From Chloroflexota bacterium (GTDB lineage Bacteria; Chloroflexota; UBA6077; FW602-bin22): a stretch of 51,521 bases of DNA. The position numbers were made by a program, and so were the translations under genes. The notes beneath the pieces were generated by a model. That model saw only the letters and a list, made by a program, of their open reading frames with translations. It had not been told where the DNA came from and ran no database searches. This document shows, in pieces, positions 24,416-32,813 of this stretch (positions are counted from its first letter, which is position 1; the number at the start of each line of letters is the position of its first letter). The stretch spans positions 1 through 51,521 of the forward strand of contig VGOZ01000013.1 in assembly GCA_016875715.1 (NCBI GenBank), written 5' to 3'.

Positions 24416-25970
24416 GTCGGATCCATGATAGGCCGGTCTCCACCGGCGGACCCGCCGCCAGACATGAGAAGCCCGATCTCGGCACGCCGGTAATCACCGG
24501 CCGGGCGGTCGGCCGCCACGCGTCCGTGGTACATCACGATGATGCGATCCGATAGCGCCAGAATTTCATCCAGTTCGGCCGACACAAGGAGAACGGCCGC
24601 CCCGCCGTCGCGCGCCGCGACAATACGCTGGTGGATGGACTCGATTGAGCCGATATCGAGTCCGCGCGTCGGCTGGGCCGCGATCAGGATGCGCGGATCG
24701 CGCGACATCTCCCGCGCGACGACGGCTTTCTGCTGATTGCCCCCCCGCTAGCGACCGAGTCCGCGTGTCGATGCTGGGCATCCGGATGTCGAACATCTCG
24801 ATGAGTCTGCGCGCAAACTACCGAATCACGTCCCAGGCGAGGGTGAACCCGCTCGCGAAGGGCGAATCGATAGGAGGATGAGAGGACCAGGTTTTCGCCG
24901 ACGGAGTAATCGAGAACCGGACTGTAGCGGTGGCGGTCCTCGGGGATGTGCGCCAGTCCGCTTTCGAACAGGCGTCGGGCCCCTTTCCCTGTCACGCGCG
25001 CGCCATCGATGCTGACCTGGCCGGAGATCGGTAGGCGAAGGCCCGTGAGCGCCTCGATGAGTTCGGTCTGACCGTTTCCCTCGATTCCGGCGATGCCACA
25101 GATCTCCCCGGAGCGCACCGCGAAGGTCACTTCGTCCACGGCGACGATGCCGCGGTCGTCGGCAACCTTCAGACCCTCCACCTCGAGGATCGCATTACCA
25201 GGCTGCCTCGGGCTCTTCTCGATGCGAAGGACGACCGGCCTCCCGACCATGAGTTCGGCGAGCTCATTCGCGTTCGTCTCCCGGGGGAGCCGGTTTCCGA
25301 CGACGCGGCCGCCGCGCAGGACTGTGATGCGATCCGCAACTGCCAGGACCGCACCGAGCTTATGGCTGATGAAGACGATCGCCCGGCCCTGCCTGGCCAG
25401 TTCTCGCATCACGCGGAAGAGATCTTCCGACCCTCTAGGAGTGAGCACCGCCGTGGGTTCATCGAGGAGCAGGGCCGATGCATCGCGGTACAGCGTTTTG
25501 AGGATCTCCACGCGCTGCTGGACGCCGACCGGCAAATCGCGCACCAGCGCGTCGAGATCCACCGCCAGCCCGAAGCGAGCGGATAGCGCTTGCACGTCGG
25601 ACCGCGACCGGTCGAGGTCGAGCAAGCCCGCCCGCGATGGCTCGTCTCCCAGGATGATGTTCTCCGTTACCGAGAGCGTCGGCACGAGCATGAAGTGCTG
25701 GTGGACCATCCCGATCCCGCGTGCAATCGCCTCCTGCGGACCGCCGAACCGGGTAGGGACCGCGTCGATCAGAATCGTGCCCTCGTCAGGTGTCTGGACA
25801 CCGGCCAGGATATTCACGAGGGTTGACTTGCCCGCGCCGTTTTCGCCGAGAAGGGCGTGGATCTCGCCGGGTCGAAGGCTGAAATCGACCCGATCGTTAG
25901 CGACTACACCCGGGAACCGTCGCGTAATCCCGCGCATCTCGATCGCCGGCGTTCGCCGTTCGGCTGTCAT
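24406..25970 (-). pseudogene. BMP-family (nucleoside-type) ABC transporter ATPase, two frameshifts
   Basis: This is a tandem-ATPase subunit of the RbsA/NupO/YufO type, about 520 residues if read through. Domain 1 is intact: GENGAGKST (Walker A), LPVGVQQRVEILK (signature), LLLDEPTAVLT (Walker B). Domain 2 has GIEGNGQTEL, a signature region [15 protein letters not shown] and [15 protein letters not shown]. The frame is lost near 24815-24823 (after LRERVHPRLGRDS) and again in a run of seven G on the coding strand (24740-24746), where six would restore SLAGGNQQ. Both breaks look like one extra base. The three pieces together make a complete protein. The ATG at 25970 overlaps the upstream permease stop (ATGA). 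The final stop is a TAG inside tRNA-Arg. It is either a decaying gene or a locus with sequencing indels. Confidence 0.85.
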
Positions 25971-26884
25971 CGTTGAAACGGCACACCGACGGACGATGGT
26001 GGGCTCGCCCGGCCTATCAGGCCGGCCAGGACGACGATAGTGAGCACGTACGGCAGCAGTCCGACGAACTGGAAGGGGACGTTGATCCCCTGAATCTGCA
26101 GCGCGACGGGCAACGCCTCGGCGATCCCGAAGAGCAAGGCCGCACCCAACGCGCCCAGCGGAGTCCACTTTCCGAAGATCATCGCGGCCAGGGCGATGAA
26201 GCCGCGGCCGTTGGTCATCAACGGCTCGAAATGTGGTACCGACTCCAGGGTGAAGTACGCGCCACCAAACCCAGCAAGGAGGCCGCCAAGCAGTACGGCC
26301 TGGTAGCGCGTACGGATTACGTCGATGCCGCTCGCGTCCGCTGCGTGCGGGTGCTCACCGACGGTGCGGAGGCGAAGCCCCCATACCGAGCGGTACAGCG
26401 CAAGATGCCCGACGGCGACCAGTGCGATCGCGAGGAAGGTCAACGGCTTGTGCTCGAAGAGCACGCGACCCACAAAAGGGATGTCGCTCAGAACCGGGAG
26501 CGCGATAGCCGGGAATGTCGACTGGCCGGGTGGCGCGCCCGTGGCGAACAGCTGGCGATTGAAGAACCCCGTCACCCCGATCGCGAGGATATTGATCACC
26601 GTCCCGCTGATGATCTGATCGACGCGGAAGCGGATCGCGAGCACGGCGTGGAGGAGCGCGAGCGCAGCGCCGGCAGCAACCGCCGCGAGGATCGCCCACG
26701 CCAGACTCTGGGTGTAGACGCCGACTATGAAGCCGGCGAAGGCACCCGCGAGCATCATCCCCTCGATGCCGATGTTGACTACGCCGGAACGCTCACACAG
26801 GACGCCAGAGAGGGCGCCAAAGATCAGGGGCGTGGCGCGGCTGACGGCGACCGCGAGCATCGCAACCACGATCTCGCTGCTCAC
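25967..26884 (-). CDS. BMP-family ABC transporter permease (YufQ/NupQ-like)
   Basis: This 305-residue inner-membrane permease has about eight to ten helices. It has RATPLIFGALSGVLCERSG and VVNIGIEGMMLAGAF, the conserved N-terminal signature of this branched-chain/nucleoside permease family, and GGLLAGFGGAYFTLE and GFIALAAMIFGKWTPLGA further on. The partner permease, tandem ATPase and BMP lipoprotein form one operon with overlapping starts and stops, the classic four-gene layout for import of purine nucleosides or related compounds. It is the only one of the four without a frame lesion. The GTG start overlaps the upstream stop as GTGA. Confidence 0.93.
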   Translation of the reverse strand: MSSEIVVAMLAVAVSRATPLIFGALSGVLCERSGVVNIGIEGMMLAGAFAGFIVGVYTQSLAWAILAAVAAGAALALLHAVLAIRFRVDQIISGTVINILAIGVTGFFNRQLFATGAPPGQSTFPAIALPVLSDIPFVGRVLFEHKPLTFLAIALVAVGHLALYRSVWGLRLRTVGEHPHAADASGIDVIRTRYQAVLLGGLLAGFGGAYFTLESVPHFEPLMTNGRGFIALAAMIFGKWTPLGALGAALLFGIAEALPVALQIQGINVPFQFVGLLPYVLTIVVLAGLIGRASPPSSVGVPFQR

Positions 26885-27949
26885 GCGCTCTTACCCCACC
26901 GCGATGAGAGCGCGGCTCCGCCACTCTCGCCGGCGACGGGAAGGCGGAACAGGAAGCGAATGATGGCTGGTGCCGCGATAAGGATCAGAATCAATGCCTG
27001 GATGCTCGAGATGACGTCGATGGGAATCTGTGAGAGGAACTGCATGCGCATCGCCCCGGCTCGGAGCGCTCCGAACAGGAATGTGGCGGGGATCAGCCCC
27101 AGGGCGTGTCCCCGGCCGAGCAGTGCCACCGCGATGCTGTCAACCCCGTACCCGACGCTGAATCCAGGGGTGTGGTAGTGATTCAGCGCCACAACCTCGA
27201 TGGTTCCGGCTAGCCCGGCAAGCGCTCCCGAGAGCGACATTGCGAGAACTGTCGTGCCCTCGACGGAGATACCGGCATAGCGCGCAGCCTGAGAGCTTGC
27301 CCCAACCCGTGGTCGATCGCAGATAGAGCCAAACGGCGATGGCCGCAACGATCGCGAGTACGAAGCCCCGGTGCAGTCGGTAACCTTCGACCAGGATGGG
27401 GAAGCGGGCGGACTCCAGTATCTTGGGTGTCTGGGCCATGGCGATGAATGGACTCGGGTCTTTCATCGTACCAGCGAGTAGCCAGCTCGTAACCTGGATC
27501 GCGACGTAGTTCAGCATGATCGTGGTGATGACTTCGTGCGCGCCGGTGCGCGCTTTGAGGACGCCCGGAAGGAACCCCCATGCCGCGCCCCCGGCGATGC
27601 CCGCACCGATCGCCGCAATCAGGTGCAGCGGGCCGGGAAGCCACGTGGCCGCGTAACCCACATACACGGCGCAGAGCGCTCCGTCGCCGATCTGTCCCTC
27701 CGCACCGATATTGAAGAGACCAGCGCGGAAGGCGAGGGCTACAGCAAGGCCTCCGAGGATGTAGGGCGTAGACCAGGCCAGTGACTCGGAGATCGCCTCC
27801 GGGCGGCCGAGCGATCCCTCCCAGAGGCCACGATACGCGAGGAGCGCGTCGCCCCCCGCGCCAAGAATGATGACCGCGCCCATAAGGAGCGCGGTCATCA
27901 CCGCCAGACACGGAACGAGGGCCGCGCGGGCGATGGACGGTAAAGTCAT
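26881..27949 (-). pseudogene. BMP-family ABC transporter permease (YufP/NupP-like), frameshifted
   Basis: This second permease is recognisable over its full length but lies in two frames. The N-terminal piece (from ATG 27949) has TPYILGGLAVALAFRAGLFN and IGAEGQIGDGALCAVYVGY, and goes to IAVWLYLRSTT. The C-terminal piece continues with VGASSQAARYAGISVEGTT, LAMSLSGALAGLAGTIEVV and GVDSIAVALLGRGHALG. The break is near 27300-27310, where about five residues expected between RSTT and VGAS are also missing. That suggests a small deletion of length not divisible by three rather than a simple homopolymer slip. If real, the transporter is inactive. Confidence 0.82.
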
Positions 27950-27967
27950 CGCCCGCTTTGTATGCGA

Positions 27968-29115
27968 TCAGGCCGTCGGGCAGTTACCCGTCGGTCGCGA
28001 CCACCCGGTCTTGATGGAGCTGTCCTTCAATCCCTTGTTGATGTCAGCCAGTTTCGCCTTGGTGGCGGCGGTGACTTTGGAGTCGAGGTCGTGGAAGGGG
28101 GCAAGCCCCACATCACCGACAACGTTGCCACCCTTGAACTGACCGGCCTGCGCGCCCTTGATGATGTGGAAGACACCGGGCGTAATCAGCTTCATCGAAC
28201 TCGAGAGCAGGCTCGACTTGACCTCGGGCAGTGTCACGTACTGGTCCGTATCCACACCGATGCCGAGGACCTTCTTCTCGTGCACGGCCACGAGGCCCCC
28301 GTTCCCCGTCAGGCCACCGGCCGCGAAGACCACGTCGGCCTTCTGGTCGATCATCTGCGTGGCGGTGCTCTTGCCCCAGTCGGGGTCCGTGAACCCGCGA
28401 GCGAGTCCACCCGGGTGGCAGGCGGAAAGGATCTTGATGTCCGGCTTCACGGCCTTTGCGCCGTTGATGTATCCAACCCCGAACTTCTCGACCGGCGGGA
28501 CAATCGGCGTGCCGAGGACCTGGCCGATGGTGCCGGACGTGGTCTGCATGCCAGCGAGCGCTCCGGCGAGGTAGCCCGCCTTGTCCTCGTCGAAGATGAG
28601 GCCGGCCAGATTCTCGGTCGTACCGTCCTGGAACTGATCGACGCCGATGAACTTCATTCTCGGATACTTCTTCGCCGCGTCGACAGTCGCCTGGCCGAGC
28701 GCGAATCCCACAGTCACGAGAACGTCGTAGTTATCCTGGCCGAACTGATCGATGTTCTTCGCGTAGTCTTTGGGATCGGTCGTCTCGATGAACTTGATCT
28801 CGGCGCCGAGTTCCTTTTGCGCCATCTGAACGCCTTTCCAGGCCGACTGATTGAAGCTCTTGTCGTCGAACTTGCCGACGTCGGTGACCAGTCCAACCTT
28901 GAACGCCACCTTTGCCGGTGCGGCCGGTTTGGCCGCGGGCGCGGCGGCGGCTGGTTTCGGCGCCTCGGTGGGCTTCGCCGGAGCGACCTTCGGCGGTGGG
29001 GCAGTGGTGGCGGTTGGGGGGGGGGCGCACACGCCGAGACAACCATCGCCGTGATCGCGAGCGTCGCACTGGTTCGCATCAGCCAGACGGGCAATCGCAA
29101 CATGCGTTCGTCCAC
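27968..29115 (-). pseudogene. BMP-family substrate-binding lipoprotein, frame break after the lipobox
   Basis: The mature domain (about 340 residues) is an intact BMP/PnrA-type binding protein: FKVGLVTDVGKFDDKSFNQS, DVLVTVGFALGQATVDAAKK, FIGVDQF, AGYLAGALAG and FAAGGLTGNGG. Family members bind purine nucleosides or related ligands. A proper lipoprotein signal (MLRLPVWLMRTSATLAITAM then VVSAC) lies just upstream but in another frame. The two are split by a run of ten C on the coding strand (29016-29025), and nine would join them. A Pro/Ala/Lys-rich linker follows. The start is the GTG at 29115 or the ATG at 29103, with TAAAAT at 29133-29138 as a possible -10. As sequenced, the binding protein would not be exported. 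Confidence 0.85.
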
Positions 29116-29224
29116 GTTTGGGTTAGTGTGCGATTTTAGGATCCTAGATGATGCGCCGCGTCGCCTTATGCAGTTCCGCCGCGCGCCCTTTCGGGTGTAC
29201 CCGTATACTTTGCGTTCGGGGGGA

Positions 29225-29515
29225 ATGCTCCCGGACGACTATGATCTTCCCGAGTACGTCGGCCCGTCGGTTGTGTTCGACATTCGGTATCGGCCTGACG
29301 ATGAGGATGCCGCACTTCTCCTCGCTCGTCGCCTGTTTGCGGATCTGGATCTCTGCATCGCCGCCATGACACTCGTCCCGCGTGAGGAGCAGCGATTCGA
29401 GGTCGACCTGGATGGTGAAGCCGTCTTCGTAGCCGACGTGGGCCGACAGTTGCCGTCGGCTGAGTCGCTCGTGCGGCGCGCGCGTTCAAAGCTTGGAACG
29501 GAGGACAAAGCTTGA
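29225..29515 (+). CDS. Rdx/SelW-like thioredoxin-fold protein lacking CxxC
   Basis: This 96-residue protein matches the Rdx (SelW/SelT-like) fold: first strand VVFDIRYRP, helix ALLLARRLFADLDLCIAAM, strand TLVPREEQRFEVDLDGEAVF and C-terminal helix SAESLVRRARSKLG. Rdx proteins carry a redox CxxC or CxxU just after the first strand. Here that position reads YRPDDED, so the redox pair is gone. The ATG at 29225 follows a run of six G, and an in-frame ATG at 29168 would lie upstream of the TATACT box at 29204-29209. The stop overlaps the TTG start of the first amidohydrolase, so it is coupled to the catabolic cluster. Confidence 0.65.
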   Translation: MLPDDYDLPEYVGPSVVFDIRYRPDDEDAALLLARRLFADLDLCIAAMTLVPREEQRFEVDLDGEAVFVADVGRQLPSAESLVRRARSKLGTEDKA

Positions 29516-30630
29516 CAGTCGCCGAGAGTCGTCAGTCTCGGACGATCCGCGATCGGATCACGCTGAACGCGATCGATACCGACATCCATCAGGACCTAGC
29601 GAGCCCGAACGAACTACTGCCGTTTCTCGCTGCGGAGTGGCATCCGTCCGTCCGTGGCGGACTGGGATTCGCGGCGCGCGGATGGCACAACTCGGGGTCG
29701 GGCCTTATGGAGGACTCGATTCGCGAGGAGGACGGTCTCTGCGCTGCGGATCCCGACTGGGTCGTTGACAAACTGATGGATCGCTACCGGATCGACCTGG
29801 GGATCCTCACGGGCACGATGATCGGTGTGGGCGTTCAGCACAGCACGCGATTCCTGGCGGCCCTCACGCGGGCATACAACGACTGGGTGCTCGAGCGGTG
29901 GGTCCGCCCGTACGACTGTTTCAAGGGTTCCATCCTCGTCACGGCTCAGGATCCCGCGGAGGCGGCACGGGAGATCCGTCGACTCGGATCTGAGGCGGGA
30001 ATGGTCCAGGTGCTCATGTCGAGCGCCGCAAGGATGCCCTATGGCAATCGCTTCTACTGGCCCATCTATGCCGCCGCGCAAGAGTACGATTTGCCGGTCG
30101 GCATCCACGTCGGTGCCGAAGGGACCGGCATCGCGAACCCCCCGACCTCGGTGGGGTATCCCAGCACGTATCTCGAGTTTCACAGCGACCACTCTCAGAC
30201 GATGATGGGGCACTGCGTGTCGATGCTGGCCGATGGAGTCTTCGAGGAGTACGGCGACCTCCGGTTTGGTTTCATTGAAGGCGGCATTGTCTGGGCGCCC
30301 CACATCCTGGGGCGGATGGATCGCAGTTACCGCGCGCTGAAGGCTGAGGTTCCCTGGCTGACACGCCTGCCCAGCGAGTACTTCCTCGGCCGGCTCTTCT
30401 GGAGTACGCAGCCAATCGAGGAACCACCGGACGGCTCCGATCTCATCCCTCTTCTTGAGATGATGCACGCCGATCGGACCGTGATCTTCGCGAGCGATTA
30501 TCCGCACTGGGATTTCGATAATCCGCACACCGCATTTCGGCACTTCCCTCCCGAGTTGAAGCGGCGCGTGTTCGTGGACAACGTGATCGACTATTGCGGC
30601 GAGCGTGTGCTTCGCCACCATCGGCCGTGA
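29512..30630 (+). CDS. amidohydrolase 2 family protein (metal-dependent, first paralogue)
   Basis: This 372-residue TIM-barrel protein is of the ACMSD/amidohydrolase-2 type. Metal ligands are visible: DTDIH (Asp24, His26), LPVGIHVGAEG (barrel His), FGFIEGGIVWAPHIL, and ASDYPHWDF near the C terminus with the conserved metal Asp. Such enzymes decarboxylate or hydrolyse aromatic ring-cleavage products and related acids. The start is a TTG overlapping the stop of the Rdx-like gene, and its stop overlaps the GTG of a second paralogue. A Rieske protein follows, as in aromatic-degradation clusters. The substrate is unknown. Confidence 0.9.
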   Translation: MTVAESRQSRTIRDRITLNAIDTDIHQDLASPNELLPFLAAEWHPSVRGGLGFAARGWHNSGSGLMEDSIREEDGLCAADPDWVVDKLMDRYRIDLGILTGTMIGVGVQHSTRFLAALTRAYNDWVLERWVRPYDCFKGSILVTAQDPAEAAREIRRLGSEAGMVQVLMSSAARMPYGNRFYWPIYAAAQEYDLPVGIHVGAEGTGIANPPTSVGYPSTYLEFHSDHSQTMMGHCVSMLADGVFEEYGDLRFGFIEGGIVWAPHILGRMDRSYRALKAEVPWLTRLPSEYFLGRLFWSTQPIEEPPDGSDLIPLLEMMHADRTVIFASDYPHWDFDNPHTAFRHFPPELKRRVFVDNVIDYCGERVLRHHRP

Positions 30631-31667
30631 GGATCGTCGATACCGATGTGCACCACTCCTTCGCCTCGTGGCATGCGATCGTGCCGTACCTACCGCCGGC
30701 TTTCCAGCGCCGTGTGATCGATGGGCGAGGACGCGGCCTGGCTCGCCACGGGTTCCGCAAGATCAGCGAGTTCGCCGCGCCCCTAGCGACTGATCCCTCG
30801 ACAGTCGCGGGTGCACTGACCGCGCGAGGCGTCGATCGCGCGATCCTGAATGGCTCGATCCACAGTCTGGGCGTCCAACCGAACATGGACTTCGCCGCAG
30901 CCATCGCGCGGGCCATCAACTGCTGGACGTTCGAATCCTGGGTGCGTCCTCATCCTCTGTTCCGAGGATCCATCCTCATCGCCCAGCAGGACCCCGCGGC
31001 CGCCGTGGCGGAGATCGAGCACTGGGCTGCGACCCCCGGAATGGTCCAGGTGCTGATGTGCAGCGCCTCGGAGTCACCGTACGGTCGCCGCCAGTACCAC
31101 CCCATCTACGCGGCCTGCGAGCGACATGGACTGCCGCTCGCGCTGCACCTGGGCGGCGAAGGTGCGGGGGTCTCTGCTCCGTCGACACCGGTTGGCCACC
31201 CGAGCACCTATTTCGAGTGGTACAGCGCCTTGCCACAGGCCTACATGGCCCATCTGACCAGCATGGTCAGCGAGGGGGTCTTCGAACGGTTTCCCGGTCT
31301 GCGCGTCGTCCTGTGCGAAGGTGGAATCGCGTGGCTGCCCCACGTCGTCTGGCGCTTCGAGAAGAACTTCAAAGCCGTACGCGCCGAGACCCCCTGGCTC
31401 TCGAAACTCCCTAGCGCCTACGTGTGGAAGCACTTCCGGTTCACGAGTTATCCGCTCGAGGAGTTCAGACGAGAGCAGGACCTCGGATTCCTGATGCGAC
31501 TCGTCCATGGCGAGACGACCGTGATGTTCTCGACCGGATATCCCGATACAGAGTTCGGCGACCCGTTTGCGATGGTCGATAGCCTGCCCGAACGGTACCG
31601 CGAGGCGGTGTTGGCGGGAACAGCGTTGACTCTCTATGGCGGCCGCCTGGCAGTCGCGCGTGCCTGA
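30627..31667 (+). CDS. amidohydrolase 2 family protein, second paralogue lacking the metal aspartate
   Basis: This 346-residue homologue of the preceding gene is collinear along its length: VDTDVHHSF, RGSILIAQQDPAAAVAEIE, MVQVLMCSASESPYGRRQY, LALHLGGEGAG and VVLCEGGIAWLPHVVWR. The C-terminal metal motif differs: FASDYPHWDF of the first paralogue is FSTGYPDTEF here, so the conserved Asp is Gly and the following His is Asp. Activity may be altered or lost, and a heteromeric partner role is possible. The start chosen is the GTG at 30627 (GTGA overlap). The frame is open 33 nt further upstream, without similarity. Confidence 0.88.
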   Translation: MRIVDTDVHHSFASWHAIVPYLPPAFQRRVIDGRGRGLARHGFRKISEFAAPLATDPSTVAGALTARGVDRAILNGSIHSLGVQPNMDFAAAIARAINCWTFESWVRPHPLFRGSILIAQQDPAAAVAEIEHWAATPGMVQVLMCSASESPYGRRQYHPIYAACERHGLPLALHLGGEGAGVSAPSTPVGHPSTYFEWYSALPQAYMAHLTSMVSEGVFERFPGLRVVLCEGGIAWLPHVVWRFEKNFKAVRAETPWLSKLPSAYVWKHFRFTSYPLEEFRREQDLGFLMRLVHGETTVMFSTGYPDTEFGDPFAMVDSLPERYREAVLAGTALTLYGGRLAVARA

Positions 31668-32037
31668 GCCCCGTCTGGAGTATGTCGCGGCGGTCGAGGA
31701 CCTGCCGCCAGGCTCGCGCAAGATCCTTCGCGTTCGCGGTCGCGAGATCGGCGTATTCAACGTCGACGGGCGCGTCTACGCGCTGAAGAACGTGTGCGTG
31801 CACCAGGGCGCACGTGTCTGCCTTGGTAAGGTCAGCGGAACAACTCTGCCATCCCATGTTTACGAGTTCCAGTACGGTCACGAGGGGCGAATCCTCCGCT
31901 GTCCGTGGCACGGGTGGGAGTACGATGTCACAACCGGACAGTCTCTATTCGACCCTGCTGTTCGGGTCGTAACCTATCCCGTGACGATCGTGAACGGTGG
32001 CATTTACGTTCGGGTCGGAGGCGCCGGCACCGTATAA
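31636..32037 (+). CDS. Rieske [2Fe-2S] protein
   Basis: This 133-residue single-domain Rieske ferredoxin-like protein has cluster ligands in NVCVHQG (Cys54, His56) and LRCPWHGWEYD (Cys89, His92). Strands follow as in dioxygenase ferredoxins and N-terminal oxygenase domains. The loop between the two halves is long. It likely passes electrons to an oxygenase or similar enzyme, but no oxygenase alpha subunit lies in the window. It starts within the last 32 nt of the second amidohydrolase, so the unit Rdx-like/amidohydrolase/amidohydrolase/Rieske is one operon. Its TAA stop lies inside the next TATAAT box. Confidence 0.92.
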   Translation: MAAAWQSRVPEPRLEYVAAVEDLPPGSRKILRVRGREIGVFNVDGRVYALKNVCVHQGARVCLGKVSGTTLPSHVYEFQYGHEGRILRCPWHGWEYDVTTGQSLFDPAVRVVTYPVTIVNGGIYVRVGGAGTV

Positions 32038-32038
32038 T
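32033..32038 (+). promoter_or_regulatory. -10 element TATAAT before the 94-residue gene
   Basis: Consensus TATAAT whose bases 3-5 are the TAA stop of the Rieske gene, followed after exactly 9 nt by a GTG start. This is the same geometry as at miaB and gcvH and predicts a leaderless message. It begins a new transcription unit within the same-strand run. Confidence 0.55.
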
Positions 32039-32047
32039 TGCAGGCAG

Positions 32048-32332
32048 GTGATCAGCACGCTTGCCCCCACAATCGATCACGCTGCGCACCGGATCACCCA
32101 GAATCGCAACACTCGCCCGTCGGCGCTGTTCCGGTATGTCCGAGGGATGCGCTGCAATCAGTGTTTCGGCGATTACCCGCTCATGGCGACCATTGTTCGC
32201 GCCTATCGCGCGCAGGGTGTGATGCTGAATCGGGGTCAGATCTACCGTATGGTGAAGCAGTCGGACGATCTTCGACCTCTTCCGGGACGAGAGATCCGCC
32301 ACATCGTCAGCGCTCTCGAAAAGACCTGCTGA
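32048..32332 (+). CDS. hypothetical basic protein with one CxxC
   Basis: This 94-residue protein has no family I recognise. It has a basic N-terminal region (HAAHRITQNRNTRPSALFRY), a lone MRCNQCFGDYP knuckle, then two predicted helices (MATIVRAYRAQGV and REIRHIVSALEKT) around LNRGQIYRMVKQSDD. Basic charge and the helical pair would suit a nucleic-acid or protein binder, but this is a guess. The GTG start lies 9 nt after TATAAT, and its TGA overlaps a possible CTG start of the Nudix gene. Confidence 0.65.
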   Translation: MISTLAPTIDHAAHRITQNRNTRPSALFRYVRGMRCNQCFGDYPLMATIVRAYRAQGVMLNRGQIYRMVKQSDDLRPLPGREIRHIVSALEKTC

Positions 32333-32352
32333 CGGTCACGCGCGATTTCACC

Positions 32353-32784
32353 GTGGCCGCGTTTGTGGTCTGGCGGAACCACGTTCTCCTCCATCTTCAT
32401 CCCAAGCTCGGTATCTGGCTTCCACCCGGCGGCCACATTGAGCCACACGAACTGCCGGACGATGCCGCGATCCGAGAGGTGCGCGAAGAGACTGGCATCG
32501 CCGTTCGACTGGTGGGGGAGTACGGCGTGCGCGCCCCCGGACCGCGCGCGCTGGTTCGGCCGGAAGGCATCCAGGTGGAGTCGATCCGACCGGACCACGA
32601 ACACATTGACCTGGTGTACTTCGCGGTGCCCATCGCCGACCCGACACCGCGCGTCCTGACCGACCGCGTCGGCTGGTATGGGCAGGATGAATTCGATCGG
32701 ATGGGCGTGCTGGCGGAGATACGGGCCTGGAGCGCTCTCGCGATCGAAACCGTCGCGAGGAGGACGGCCGCCCTTCTTGACTAG
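32353..32784 (+). CDS. Nudix hydrolase
   Basis: This Nudix protein has about 143-151 residues. Its Nudix box reads GGHIEPHELPDDAAIREVRE then ETGIA (G-x5-E-x7-REVREETG, one family variant with a longer spacer), preceded by LHLHPKLGIWLPPGGH. Such enzymes cleave nucleoside diphosphates linked to other groups. The substrate is not predictable. The first conventional start is the GTG at 32353, but the conserved N terminus TRDFTVAAFVV extends upstream to a CTG at 32329 that overlaps the previous stop as CTGA, a plausible true start. Its own TAG stop begins the TAGAAT box ahead of metK. Confidence 0.87.
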   Translation: MAAFVVWRNHVLLHLHPKLGIWLPPGGHIEPHELPDDAAIREVREETGIAVRLVGEYGVRAPGPRALVRPEGIQVESIRPDHEHIDLVYFAVPIADPTPRVLTDRVGWYGQDEFDRMGVLAEIRAWSALAIETVARRTAALLD

Positions 32785-32787
32785 AAT
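32782..32787 (+). promoter_or_regulatory. putative -10 element TAGAAT of the metK operon
   Basis: TAGAAT begins with the stop codon of the Nudix gene. The TTG start of metK lies 26 nt further on and is preceded by a run of six G that could act as ribosome binding site. There is no room for a SAM riboswitch in this gap, so none is present at this position. Confidence 0.4.
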
Positions 32788-32813
32788 CGCTCGCTGATTT
32801 CGGGGGGTTCGCT

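Noticed and set aside
24684..24796. Programmed frameshift in the transporter ATPase as the normal way to make the protein
   Set aside because: Two breaks in this gene and others in neighbouring genes make programmed shifting unlikely. There is no slippery-site plus pseudoknot pattern that I can recognise.
25973..27178. 401-residue plus-strand open frame
   Set aside because: Antisense to the transporter permeases. Charged, low-complexity shadow.
29016..29025. Binding protein as a cytoplasmic protein starting after the C10 run
   Set aside because: A complete lipoprotein signal with lipobox lies directly upstream one frame away, so the exported form is the ancestral one.
32788..32813. SAM or other riboswitch ahead of metK
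   Set aside because: Only 26 nt lie between the -10-like box and the start codon, far too short for any known aptamer.
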